Below, in pieces: positions 1 through 6,826 of a DNA stretch of 27,188 bases. The stretch spans positions 1 through 27,188 of the forward strand of contig CAYJEY010000023.1 of NCBI GenBank assembly GCA_964369385.1, written 5' to 3'. The notes under the pieces were generated by a model that was not told the DNA's origin, ran no database searches, and saw only the letters and a program-made list of their open reading frames with translations. Position 1 is the stretch's first letter; each line of letters begins with the position of its first letter. The translations under genes and the position numbers were made by a program. The stretch is from CALVGQ01 sp964369385. Lineage in GTDB: Bacteria; Bacillota_I; Bacilli_A; Erysipelotrichales; Erysipelotrichaceae.

Positions 1-266
1 TTGTTAAAGGAACAGACGTTACAGTTGATGGAATCAATGCAGCTATGAAAGCAGCTTCTGATGATTCTTTCGGATATACTGAAGAAGAATTAGTATCAAG
101 CGATATCATCGGATGCACTTATGGTTCATTATTTGATGCAACTCAAACAATGGTTACTAAAGTAGATGAAGATACTTATCAAGTACAAGTTGTTTCTTGG
201 TATGATAACGAGAACAGCTATACTACTCAAATGGTTCGTACAATCAAATACTTCGCAGGTAAATAA
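1..266 (+). CDS. gap: Glyceraldehyde-3-phosphate dehydrogenase, C-terminal fragment
   Basis: This is the 3' end of a glycolytic GAPDH gene whose start lies outside the window. Reading from base 3 gives an open frame to TAA at 264-266. The residues match the end of the GAPDH catalytic domain: the SSDIIGCTYGSLFDA stretch and the highly conserved VSWYDNENSY segment, followed by the usual final helix. The enzyme oxidises glyceraldehyde 3-phosphate to 1,3-bisphosphoglycerate in the cytoplasm using NAD+. The reading frame also contains an internal ATG at 45, but the homology continues upstream of it, so the gene is truncated by the window edge and does not start there. It is followed immediately by an intrinsic terminator. 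Confidence 0.95.
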   Translation, partial: VKGTDVTVDGINAAMKAASDDSFGYTEEELVSSDIIGCTYGSLFDATQTMVTKVDEDTYQVQVVSWYDNENSYTTQMVRTIKYFAGK

Positions 267-273
267 GTTGTTA

Positions 274-306
274 AACCTCACGCTTTGTGCGCTGAGGTTT
301 TTTTTA
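274..306 (+). terminator. Intrinsic terminator of gap
   Basis: Arms AACCTCA-CGC (274-283) and GCG-C-TGAGGTT (289-299) pair with one bulged C around a TTTGT loop and run into a nine-T tract. It ends the gap transcript. Confidence 0.9.
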
Positions 307-331
307 TGCACTTTTATTTTAAGTAAATTAA

Positions 332-340
332 TGCTATAAT
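332..340 (+). promoter_or_regulatory. Extended -10 promoter for the HTH-RCC1 gene
   Basis: A perfect TATAAT at 335-340 is preceded by TG plus one base (332-334), an extended -10 element. No good -35 is visible 16-18 bases upstream, which is common for extended -10 promoters. A strong AGGAGGT ribosome binding site follows at 360-366. Confidence 0.7.
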
Positions 341-372
341 GTCTCAATGAAAAATGATTAGGAGGTAGCTTA

Positions 373-2163
373 ATGCAAACACAATTACCAAATAAATTAA
401 CAACATTAAGAAAACATTTTCATTACTCGCAACAAGAAGTTGCGAATTTGTGCGATATAGATTTAATGGTGTACATGAGCTGGGAAAATGGGAGTAAACT
501 ACCTGAAATAGAACATATTTTGAATTTGGCAAAGATTTTTTCAATAACAGCAGATGAACTGATTGTGAATGAAAAAGAGGTGACTTTAAAAGAAATTCCT
601 CAACAATTCGATGCGGAACAAACAATTATTATGAAAGTTCCAGTTCAGCCGGCTGTTGCAAGTAGTGAAGAAACACAAGTTGTAAGCAAGAAGGAAATTT
701 TGACTGCCCGAAAATTTGAAGAGAAAGTCGAAGTAGAACCAAAGGTTTCTATAAAAGAAAATGTTGAAGTACAAGCAGTTCCTTTTTGGAAAAAACTAAA
801 TACCAAACAGTGGACAATCGTTGGGGCAATTGGTGTTGTGGTGTTACTGATTATAGGTTCTAGTTTATTATCTAGTAATGAAGAAGAGGTAGATCCTGAG
901 CCAACTGCGCCACCTGTAACTTTGAATGTGTATGAACATCAACAGATTGTTGTAGCAAGTGAATATACATTGTATATCAATGATGACCAAGGAGTAACTG
1001 GGGTTGGTAACAATTCGCTTTCTAATTTTGATGTAAGTGAATGGCAATCGATTGTTGCGTTAGCAGCAGGAGATCACCACGTTGTTGGTCTTATGCAAGA
1101 TGGTAGTTTAGTAGCGAGTGGTTTAAATCAATATGGCCAACTCAATGTAGAAGAGTGGAATAATATTGTTAGTGTATCAGCTGGAAGTAATCATACAGTA
1201 GGATTAGGTCAAGATGGTGTTGCCATATGTGTTGGTGACAACAATGAAGGACAGTGTGGAGTTCAACAGTGGACAAATATTAAGATGATCAGTGCTTCTG
1301 GTAATGCAACAATCGCTCAGTTGGATGATAATTCTTTTGTAGTAGCAGGTGATACTTCATTCAATTTAGACGAATTAAAAAATAAGCAGTACATCCAAGA
1401 TTTTGCATTCTCAAAAGATTATTTTATTGCGTTGTATGAAGATGGCACTGTGGCGTGTGTGAGTGATATGCCATGTGATGTAGTTGCGTGGACACAGATT
1501 GAAAGCGTAGAGGCAAACTATGAAAATGTTGTAGGACTTGCAAAAAACGGTACGGTAATTGCATTAGGTGATGATACATATAATCAATTGAGAACAGGGG
1601 ATTGGCATAGTCAAGTTGATGTAGCGATAGGTGAAAATTTTATTGTAGCAATAAATAATAAAAAAGAGTTGATTGGAGCAGGAGATGCAACAGATAAGCC
1701 ATTTGTAGAAGAGCTAGTCGAAGTTACCCTTCCAATGGTAGGAGATGTATATGTTGCGACAAATGATTCAACCACAACAATCTCTTGGCCGATGGTAGAG
1801 GGTGCTGATTTCTATGAAGTAAGTATTGAAGGAGTTGATGAATTCACTGTAAATGGAACATCACTGCCAGTATCAAATGACTTCTTTGTGGATGGACAAG
1901 TGTATAAAATAAATGTTGTTGCAAGCTCTACAGAAGAGGGTGTGACTTCATCACAAGTGTTTATTAAAGAGTTTGTATACTTTAAACCAATTGAAGAAAC
2001 TACAAGTGTATCGGCTGTTGTATCTGAGTCACCGACAACGTCTTCGACGAGTTCAGAAACAGTGACGACAACGACAACCACAACGACAGTGAGTGAAACA
2101 CAAGAAGCAACATCAACAGCTTCAGGTCAACCAAGCGAGGGAGTTAATCAAGACAATGGATAA
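373..2163 (+). CDS. XRE-type HTH / transmembrane / RCC1-repeat / FN3-like protein
   Basis: This 596-residue protein starts at ATG 373, seven bases after AGGAGGT. Residues about 7-64 form an XRE-family helix-turn-helix (RKHFHYSQQEVANLCDID, then WENGSKLPEIEHILNLAKIF). Residues 65-140 are a charged linker, and 146-166 a single transmembrane helix, which places the HTH inside and the rest outside. Residues about 190-445 hold RCC1-like blades of the pattern W..IV.V.AG..H.VGL..DG.....G.N..GQ. Residues about 453-538 resemble a fibronectin type III domain, and 541-590 are Ser/Thr rich. No LPXTG signal is present. The layout recalls RodZ (HTH-TM-outer domain), but the outer part is unrelated. A membrane-bound sensor or regulator is an inference; no target is visible. 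It overlaps the next gene by eight bases. Confidence 0.85.
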   Translation: MQTQLPNKLTTLRKHFHYSQQEVANLCDIDLMVYMSWENGSKLPEIEHILNLAKIFSITADELIVNEKEVTLKEIPQQFDAEQTIIMKVPVQPAVASSEETQVVSKKEILTARKFEEKVEVEPKVSIKENVEVQAVPFWKKLNTKQWTIVGAIGVVVLLIIGSSLLSSNEEEVDPEPTAPPVTLNVYEHQQIVVASEYTLYINDDQGVTGVGNNSLSNFDVSEWQSIVALAAGDHHVVGLMQDGSLVASGLNQYGQLNVEEWNNIVSVSAGSNHTVGLGQDGVAICVGDNNEGQCGVQQWTNIKMISASGNATIAQLDDNSFVVAGDTSFNLDELKNKQYIQDFAFSKDYFIALYEDGTVACVSDMPCDVVAWTQIESVEANYENVVGLAKNGTVIALGDDTYNQLRTGDWHSQVDVAIGENFIVAINNKKELIGAGDATDKPFVEELVEVTLPMVGDVYVATNDSTTTISWPMVEGADFYEVSIEGVDEFTVNGTSLPVSNDFFVDGQVYKINVVASSTEEGVTSSQVFIKEFVYFKPIEETTSVSAVVSESPTTSSTSSETVTTTTTTTTVSETQEATSTASGQPSEGVNQDNG

Positions 2164-2353
2164 AATATGGTATGTGAAACAAAGTGGAAGTGAAGTTGGT
2201 CCATTTTCTGAGCAGCAACTTATTGATATGATTCAAGCAAAACTAATTAAAATGGATACGCAAATCTGGGCAGAGTTCATGTCTGAGTGGTATACGATTG
2301 AACAAACAATCTATCATAGTTATAAGAAAGAAGAGGAACTAGTTCTAGACTAG
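2156..2353 (+). CDS. Small GYF_2 (DUF4339)-like protein
   Basis: This 65-residue protein starts at ATG 2156 inside the last codons of the preceding gene (ATGGATAA overlap), with GAGGGAG about 13 bases upstream, so translational coupling is likely. An upstream in-frame ATG at 2093 lies within the Thr-rich coding region of the other gene and has no ribosome binding site, so I reject it. The sequence begins WYVKQSGSEVGPFSEQQL, continues with a short helix and DTQIWAEFMSEW, and matches the GYF_2 pattern (WY, GP, then a conserved W pair). GYF-type domains bind proline-rich peptides. Here there is only the domain, with no membrane anchor. A role as partner of the HTH-RCC1 protein is an inference from the overlap. 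Confidence 0.75.
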   Translation: MDKIWYVKQSGSEVGPFSEQQLIDMIQAKLIKMDTQIWAEFMSEWYTIEQTIYHSYKKEEELVLD

Positions 2354-2370
2354 AATTCCTCTTCTTTTTT
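2328..2370. terminator. Bidirectional terminator inside two convergent gene ends
   Basis: Arms AAGAAGAGGAA (2328-2338) and TTCCTCTTCTT (2356-2366) are perfectly complementary; the loop contains a second CTAG/CTAG pairing. On the plus strand a T run follows to 2370; on the minus strand only a shorter, mixed T-rich stretch follows. The hairpin covers the stop codons of both convergent genes, which overlap by four bases (2350-2353). Confidence 0.8.
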
Positions 2371-3153
2371 GTATTTTTGAATGATGTTGTGACGAACAAG
2401 AGCATGATAGATACCATTTTCTTCGATTCGCTCACAAATTTCATCTGCTACCTCTTTTACCTCATTACTTGCATTGCCCATGGCGACTCCAAGTTGAACT
2501 TTTTGAAGCATATCAATATCATTTTTACCATCTCCAAAAGCCATTGTGTGTTCAAGTGGGATATGAAGAAGATTAGCGCATTCTTCTACTGCACTAGCTT
2601 TAGAAATGCCATGTGCGGCTACCTCAATACCTCGGGAAAAAGGGATAATACTTGCGTTTTTTAGTAAATTTCTTAGTTGAGATTCTTGCTCCGCGTTTGG
2701 GTATAATAATAAATGTGTAATGTCTTCGTGAGCATATGCCTGTAGCGTTGGTTCCATATGATATAAGTAGCTAAAAATTTTAGTAATCTCAGGTTGCGTA
2801 TGATGATCAAAGTGCCCTTGAGTCTCATTTGCCCAGCGAACTACAATGTGATGATCATTACAATAATCAAGAACCTGCTTAACTTCATCAGATTTAACAT
2901 AATGGGCAGCAAGTATTTGGTTTCCTTGCTCAATATGACTTCCTGCACCATATACTTTGACGTCCATTAAGTCTAGATAAACTTGTGGTAAATTGATGCA
3001 TTCTGTTTTGACACGACTTGTGCATAAAACGGTCTTTATACCAAGTAATTGAAGTTGTTGAAGGGCGTATATTGTACTTTCCATGACTTTAAATTCTTCA
3101 TGATAGAAGGATGTTCCATCAATATCAAAAAATATGAGTTGTATTGGTTTCAT
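2350..3153 (-). CDS. Cof-type HAD-IIB family phosphatase
   Basis: This 267-residue protein is a Cof/YkrA-like sugar-phosphatase type hydrolase of the haloacid dehalogenase superfamily. Visible motifs are the nucleophile motif DIDGT (D10, D12), motif II around CTSR (T45, S46), the motif III lysine in GISKASA (K185), and motif IV GDGKNDIDML (D208, D212). The cap domain lies between about 83 and 175, the C2 type of this family. The start ATG is preceded by GTGAGG. Such enzymes dephosphorylate sugar phosphates or cofactors such as pyridoxal phosphate or flavins in the cytoplasm; the substrate cannot be told from the sequence. The gene stands alone on the minus strand, convergent with the GYF gene. 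Confidence 0.88.
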   Translation of the reverse strand: MKPIQLIFFDIDGTSFYHEEFKVMESTIYALQQLQLLGIKTVLCTSRVKTECINLPQVYLDLMDVKVYGAGSHIEQGNQILAAHYVKSDEVKQVLDYCNDHHIVVRWANETQGHFDHHTQPEITKIFSYLYHMEPTLQAYAHEDITHLLLYPNAEQESQLRNLLKNASIIPFSRGIEVAAHGISKASAVEECANLLHIPLEHTMAFGDGKNDIDMLQKVQLGVAMGNASNEVKEVADEICERIEENGIYHALVRHNIIQKYKKEEEF

Positions 3154-3174
3154 TGTGCCTCACTTTCTATATAC

Positions 3175-3180
3175 ATTATA
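3175..3180 (-). promoter_or_regulatory. -10 element for the HAD gene
   Basis: Read on the minus strand, 3180-3175 is TATAAT, 21 bases before the HAD start codon. No convincing -35 is seen. It lies about 40 bases from the divergent promoter at 3218-3226. Confidence 0.5.
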
Positions 3181-3217
3181 TCGTATATTAAAAAAGTGTA
3201 TAGTATAAAATTAAATA

Positions 3218-3226
3218 TGTTATAAT
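3218..3226 (+). promoter_or_regulatory. Extended -10 promoter for the membrane protein gene
   Basis: TGT followed by TATAAT (3221-3226) is a perfect extended -10. AGAGG at 3232-3236 is the ribosome binding site for ATG 3245, giving a very short leader. Confidence 0.65.
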
Positions 3227-3244
3227 TAGATAGAGGTTATTTTT

Positions 3245-3940
3245 ATGAAAAAGAAAATGAATATTCAAAAGCTAATTACCAATTATGTATTTTATTCACT
3301 ACTTATTTCTTTTATTTATTTAGTTGTAAGAGTTGTATTTGCTCCATCAACTGATGAAAGTGTACTGGTAAAGAGTGAATACATGTTGATGTTAGCACAG
3401 TGCTTTTTAGGAATTATTGCGATGTTGTTGCCGAATTTAGTGAGAAAAAATCTGAAGCTTGAAATTCCTTCAGGAATGCTTGTGCTATATGTTATTTTCT
3501 TATACTGTGCCATTTTTCTTGGAGAAGTAAGAAGTTTTTACTATAATTTTCCAAGGTGGGATGATTATTTGCACATGTTTAGTGGTGGGATGCTAGGTGC
3601 GCTTGGATTCTCAATTATTTCGCTTTTAAATAAAACAGATGAAATACCTTTAAATTTAAGTCCTATATTTGTTGCTGTTTTTGCATTTTGCTTCGCGATT
3701 ACTGTAGGTGTGGTTTGGGAGTTTTATGAGCATACCTTTGATGGAATCTTAGGTCTAAATATGCAAAAGTTTGCCTTAGAAGATGGAACACAGTTAATAG
3801 GCCGGGAAGCCTTGGCAGATACGATGCATGATCTATATGTTGATGCACTAGGGGCCTTTATTATGTGTGCTATTGGCTATGTTTCGCTGAAATATAAGCA
3901 AGGATGGATTGAAGGATTACTATTGAAAAAGAAAAAATAG
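3245..3940 (+). CDS. Six-helix membrane protein, DUF2238/YjdF-like
   Basis: This 231-residue integral membrane protein has six probable helices at about 12-33, 48-66, 76-94, 107-127, 140-160 and 198-217. Conserved-looking polar positions cluster near the membrane: RWDDYLHMFSGG before or in helix 4, VVWEFYEHTFD after helix 5, and DTMHDLYVDALGA before helix 6. The pattern of D..LH, W.E..E..D and D..DL..D..GA resembles the DUF2238 (YjdF) family, whose function I do not know. The assignment is by motif memory. The gene has its own promoter and is convergent with the amidase gene, with only nine bases between the two stop codons. A downstream in-frame ATG at 3257 is an alternative start. Confidence 0.75.
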   Translation: MKKKMNIQKLITNYVFYSLLISFIYLVVRVVFAPSTDESVLVKSEYMLMLAQCFLGIIAMLLPNLVRKNLKLEIPSGMLVLYVIFLYCAIFLGEVRSFYYNFPRWDDYLHMFSGGMLGALGFSIISLLNKTDEIPLNLSPIFVAVFAFCFAITVGVVWEFYEHTFDGILGLNMQKFALEDGTQLIGREALADTMHDLYVDALGAFIMCAIGYVSLKYKQGWIEGLLLKKKK

Positions 3941-3954
3941 TCGAAACGACTATT
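3930..3954 (-). terminator. Terminator of the amidase gene (minus strand)
   Basis: AATAGTCG (3936-3943) and CGACTATT (3947-3954) form an 8 bp stem with a three-base loop. On the minus strand the stem is followed by a T-rich tract (complement of 3930-3937). On the plus strand no T run follows, so it serves mainly the amidase gene. Both stop codons lie in the stem. Confidence 0.7.
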
Positions 3955-4732
3955 CAAAAACTTGATAATATTCACAAAGAGCATCATAGATTAATGTTGC
4001 AGATCTGTATGAACCCTCATCGCTTAACCAAGTATTCGCATCTTCAATGTTTGATACGTACCCTTGTTCGATGAGAACAGATGGAAAATTTACACTTTCA
4101 AGAACACCAAATGATTGGTAGGTATACATGTAATCCTCTTGTTCACTTTCAGTGATGATACGAGTATAACTACCATTTTTTTCTTCTCTAAAGAAGGCAT
4201 AGAAAATCCCTGATTCTCTTCGTGGAATGTGCCCAGCTTGTAGGTACTGATCTCGAATTAAACTTGATAAACGGTAACTTTGTTCCCATTGAGGGTTGAA
4301 TTGAGGTTGTGGATAAATTTCAAAACCTTGAATATCTTCTGCATCACTATCATTAGCGTGAATGCTTATAAATAGGTCAACATTATGAATTTCACCTTGA
4401 GTAAAGCGTTCTTCGGTTGTCATATCCTCATCGAAATCATGGCTAAGAAGAACATCGAAATGCGGATTTTCCTCAAGCATAGCCATTAAGTATTCAGTTG
4501 TGGCTTGATTAACAACTTCCTCAAACACATATCCCTCTGCACCAGGAGATAGGGTGCTATGTCCGCTGTCAAGCATAATGAGGTAAGGTTCAAATTCTAG
4601 TGCTTTAACATCTAGTGGTATATTTCGATTTAAATGAGTAGTTTTAAGTGAACTATTCAACAATAAGTGTAAGGTAAATGTAATGGCAACAAGCAGTAAT
4701 GTGCCAAGAAAGATACGTTTTTGATTGGTCAT
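3950..4732 (-). CDS. N-acetylmuramoyl-L-alanine amidase (Amidase_3), membrane anchored or exported
   Basis: This 260-residue protein has an N-terminal hydrophobic segment (about 6-26) after NQKR, so it is secreted or membrane anchored. The Amidase_3 domain covers about 50-256. Zinc ligands are visible as H58 in LDSGHS, E71 in YVFEEVVNQ and H125 in SIHAND, and the catalytic glutamate is E222 in VLIEQGYVSN. The first motif is usually D-P-G-H-G; here it is DSGHS, a departure that keeps the histidine. A segment at about 180-208 looks longer than in typical family members. The enzyme cleaves the amide bond between MurNAc and the stem peptide. No cell-wall binding repeats are present. AAGGGGA precedes the start, and a good promoter lies upstream. 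Confidence 0.88.
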   Translation of the reverse strand: MTNQKRIFLGTLLLVAITFTLHLLLNSSLKTTHLNRNIPLDVKALEFEPYLIMLDSGHSTLSPGAEGYVFEEVVNQATTEYLMAMLEENPHFDVLLSHDFDEDMTTEERFTQGEIHNVDLFISIHANDSDAEDIQGFEIYPQPQFNPQWEQSYRLSSLIRDQYLQAGHIPRRESGIFYAFFREEKNGSYTRIITESEQEDYMYTYQSFGVLESVNFPSVLIEQGYVSNIEDANTWLSDEGSYRSATLIYDALCEYYQVFE

Positions 4733-4756
4733 GTGAATCCCCTTTAATGTAGCACT

Positions 4757-4786
4757 ACTATACCATTTGACGGGCTGATTTGTAAA
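4757..4786 (-). promoter_or_regulatory. Promoter of the amidase gene
   Basis: On the minus strand TTTACA (4786-4781) and TATAGT (4762-4757) are separated by 18 bases, with TGG just before the -10, an extended -10. Confidence 0.65.
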
Positions 4787-4818
4787 GTTTCATATACAGT
4801 TGAAGGGAATTAAAATCA

Positions 4819-4848
4819 TTTACAATAATCCAAAAATTAAGGTATACT
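4819..4848 (+). promoter_or_regulatory. Promoter of the zinc-ribbon/cysS/mrnC/rlmB operon
   Basis: TTTACA (4819-4824), an 18-base spacer and TATACT (4843-4848). A second TATAAT at 4898-4903 abuts the ribosome binding site and is less likely. No T-box or other leader motif is visible between the promoter and 4918, only a small hairpin (AAGCA/TGCTT, about 4879-4895). Confidence 0.65.
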
Positions 4849-4917
4849 ACATATAGAGCTAAACCTTAAATCAACGATAAGCAGTGCGGTTGCTTAGTAT
4901 AATAGAAGGAGTTTATT

Positions 4918-5118
4918 ATGTTAGAAACATTAAACAAAAGTTGCCCTGAGTGTGATTCACAAGAAATAGTTATAACACGACTACAAGGGGTTGCCTCAAC
5001 TATAGGTACATTGGATTGTAAGAGTGCTTTATTTGCAGAGATATGCATAAATTGTGGTAAGGTGCTAAATTTAAGAGCAGAGCATCCAAGCCGATTAAAG
5101 GAGGAAAAAAATGATTAA
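4918..5118 (+). CDS. Small zinc-ribbon protein
   Basis: This 66-residue protein starts at ATG 4918, after AAGGAG at 4906-4911. Cysteine pairs at C9/C12 (SCPECDS) and C43/C46 (CINCGK) form a probable zinc ribbon; C34 is an extra cysteine between them. The tail is charged. The gene overlaps the start of cysS by eight bases (ATGATTAA), and the cysS ribosome binding site GGAGG lies within its last codons, so the two are probably translationally coupled. I do not recognise a named family. Its position at the head of a tRNA/rRNA-processing operon suggests a nucleic-acid-binding or translation-related role, which is an inference. Confidence 0.75.
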   Translation: MLETLNKSCPECDSQEIVITRLQGVASTIGTLDCKSALFAEICINCGKVLNLRAEHPSRLKEEKND

Positions 5119-6442
5119 GTTATATAATTCAAAACATAAACAAATTGAAGAATTTGTCCCAATAAAAGAAAATGAAGTGAGTATGTATGTGTGTGGTCCT
5201 ACCGTATACAATCATGCTCATATAGGAAATGCGCGACCTATTGTTGTGTTTGACACACTTCGTCGTGTATTTGAAGCAAATGGATATGCGGTAAAATATG
5301 TTTCAAACTATACAGATGTAGATGATAAAATAATTAATAAAGCAAAAGAAGAAGGTGTCGATGAACAGGTGATTTCTGAGCGATATATTTCGGCTTACAA
5401 TAAGGTTCGTGAAGCACTTAATACACTTACACCATTCGCAACACCAAAAGTAACGGATTGCATGGAAGATATTATTGCCTTTATCGCAAAACTTGTGGAG
5501 GAAGATTATGCCTATGCAGTAGATGGGGATGTTTATTTCCGAGTAGATAAAGCACAAGCATATGGTGAAATATCAAAACAAAAGATTGAAGATTTATTAG
5601 TAGGGGCGCGTATTGATGAAAATACGAAAAAAGAAAACCCGCTTGATTTTGCCCTGTGGAAAAAAACACAAGAAGGACTTCGTTGGGATAGTCCGTGGTC
5701 GCAAGGGCGACCTGGTTGGCATACTGAATGTGTCGTGATGATACAAGATGTTTTTCACAGTGAAATCGATATTCATGGAGGAGGAGCAGATTTACGTTTC
5801 CCGCATCATGAAAATGAAGTTGCTCAATCAAGAGCTTGTTATCACCATGGACTTGCCCATTATTGGTTGCACAACGCAATGATTAATATTAATGGAGAAA
5901 AAATGTCCAAGTCCGTAGGAAATGTTTGGTGGGCGAAGGATGTGATTGACCAACTTGGTTCCCAAGTGGTTAGATGGTTAATGAATAGTGTCCATTATCG
6001 AGGAGAATGCAACCTGAGTGATGAGTCAATCGATACTGCTAAAACAGAACTAAACAAAGTTTTACAAGCACTGAAGTCAGCTATGGTAAAATTAGAGCTT
6101 AGTCAGGTGAAATATGAAGCACATATGGATAAATCATACGATATATTCTTAGCAGCAATGAGTGATGATATGAATACGCCAAATGCTTATGCGCAAATTT
6201 TCGAAACAGTAAAGAAACTAAATGGTAGTCTGCGACAGCGCGAGATTGACAGTGCATTAATTCAAGGATATGTGAATAGTTTGTTGAAAATGTTAAATGT
6301 ACTTGGGATTGATGTGGAAAGAATCCAACTTACTGAAGAAGATAGAAATTTGTTTGAACAATGGAATAACGCGAAAAAAGAAAAGAATTTTGAAGTGGCT
6401 GATCAACTTCGCTTGAGTTTAAGTGAAAGAGGATTACTATAG
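5111..6442 (+). CDS. cysS: Cysteinyl-tRNA synthetase
   Basis: This 443-residue class I synthetase attaches cysteine to tRNA-Cys. It has the HIGH-type motif HIGN at 37-40 and KMSKS at 264-268. Zinc ligands that select cysteine are visible at C28 (CGPTVYNHAHIGN), C207 (GWHTEC) and the PHHENE histidines at 232-233. The length is slightly below the roughly 465 residues of the B. subtilis enzyme, with the tRNA-binding C-terminal part present but compact. The start ATG at 5111 has AAAGGAGG 6 bases upstream. The stop codon shares a base with the GTG start of mrnC. In Bacillus the cysS-mrnC-rlmB order is the same, which supports all three calls. No cysteine T-box leader is seen. Confidence 0.97.
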   Translation: MIKLYNSKHKQIEEFVPIKENEVSMYVCGPTVYNHAHIGNARPIVVFDTLRRVFEANGYAVKYVSNYTDVDDKIINKAKEEGVDEQVISERYISAYNKVREALNTLTPFATPKVTDCMEDIIAFIAKLVEEDYAYAVDGDVYFRVDKAQAYGEISKQKIEDLLVGARIDENTKKENPLDFALWKKTQEGLRWDSPWSQGRPGWHTECVVMIQDVFHSEIDIHGGGADLRFPHHENEVAQSRACYHHGLAHYWLHNAMININGEKMSKSVGNVWWAKDVIDQLGSQVVRWLMNSVHYRGECNLSDESIDTAKTELNKVLQALKSAMVKLELSQVKYEAHMDKSYDIFLAAMSDDMNTPNAYAQIFETVKKLNGSLRQREIDSALIQGYVNSLLKMLNVLGIDVERIQLTEEDRNLFEQWNNAKKEKNFEVADQLRLSLSERGLL

Positions 6443-6825
6443 TGAAAATGGGAGAAATATCTGGAAGTACATTAGCCTATATTGGTGATGCAGTGTGGTC
6501 ACTTTTAGTTAGAGAATATCTAGTTGAAAGAGGTTATACAAAGGCAAAAGACTTACAGACAAAGAGTGTAAAATTTGTGAGTGCAAAAGCACAGGCGAGT
6601 TTTTATAAAAAATTAACTGAGTTAGAAATGCTTAATGATGAGGAGCAGTATATGTTTAAGCGAGGACGTAACTTCCGTACGTCGACAGTCGCAAAAAACA
6701 CAGATGTTATTACTTATCGAATTTCTACTGGATTTGAAGCTTTAGTGGGATACTGGCATTTAACAAAACAGGCAGATCGCCTACTTGAGATATGGCAATT
6801 AGTAAAAGAATGGGTGGAGTTGTAA
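6442..6825 (+). CDS. mrnC: Mini-ribonuclease III
   Basis: This 127-residue protein is the RNase III-like enzyme without a dsRNA-binding domain that matures 23S rRNA ends in Firmicutes. The catalytic segment LAYIGDAVWSLLVREYL carries D16, and GFEALVGYW carries E99; the FKRGRN motif is also typical. The start is taken as GTG 6442, overlapping the cysS stop by one base, with AGAGG at 6428-6432; ATG 6448 is an alternative two codons later. It is followed by rlmB after a single base, so the genes are co-transcribed. Confidence 0.93.
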   Translation: MKMGEISGSTLAYIGDAVWSLLVREYLVERGYTKAKDLQTKSVKFVSAKAQASFYKKLTELEMLNDEEQYMFKRGRNFRTSTVAKNTDVITYRISTGFEALVGYWHLTKQADRLLEIWQLVKEWVEL

Positions 6826-6826
6826 G

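Noticed and set aside
1812..2081. Minus-strand open frame opposite the Thr-rich tail
   Set aside because: It is an antisense shadow of the ACA/ACG/ACC-rich Thr region, with Val-rich low-complexity product.
2063..2092. Thr-codon run (ACA/ACG/ACC) as a possible slippery microsatellite
   Set aside because: Codons are varied and the frame continues normally, so it looks like an ordinary Thr-rich tail.
4849..4917. Possible T-box or cysteine-responsive leader ahead of cysS
   Set aside because: No T-box sequence or specifier hairpin is visible; only a small AAGCA/TGCTT hairpin.
5481..5879. Minus-strand 132-residue open frame opposite cysS
   Set aside because: It is fully inside the conserved cysS gene, with no ribosome binding site and no recognisable protein.
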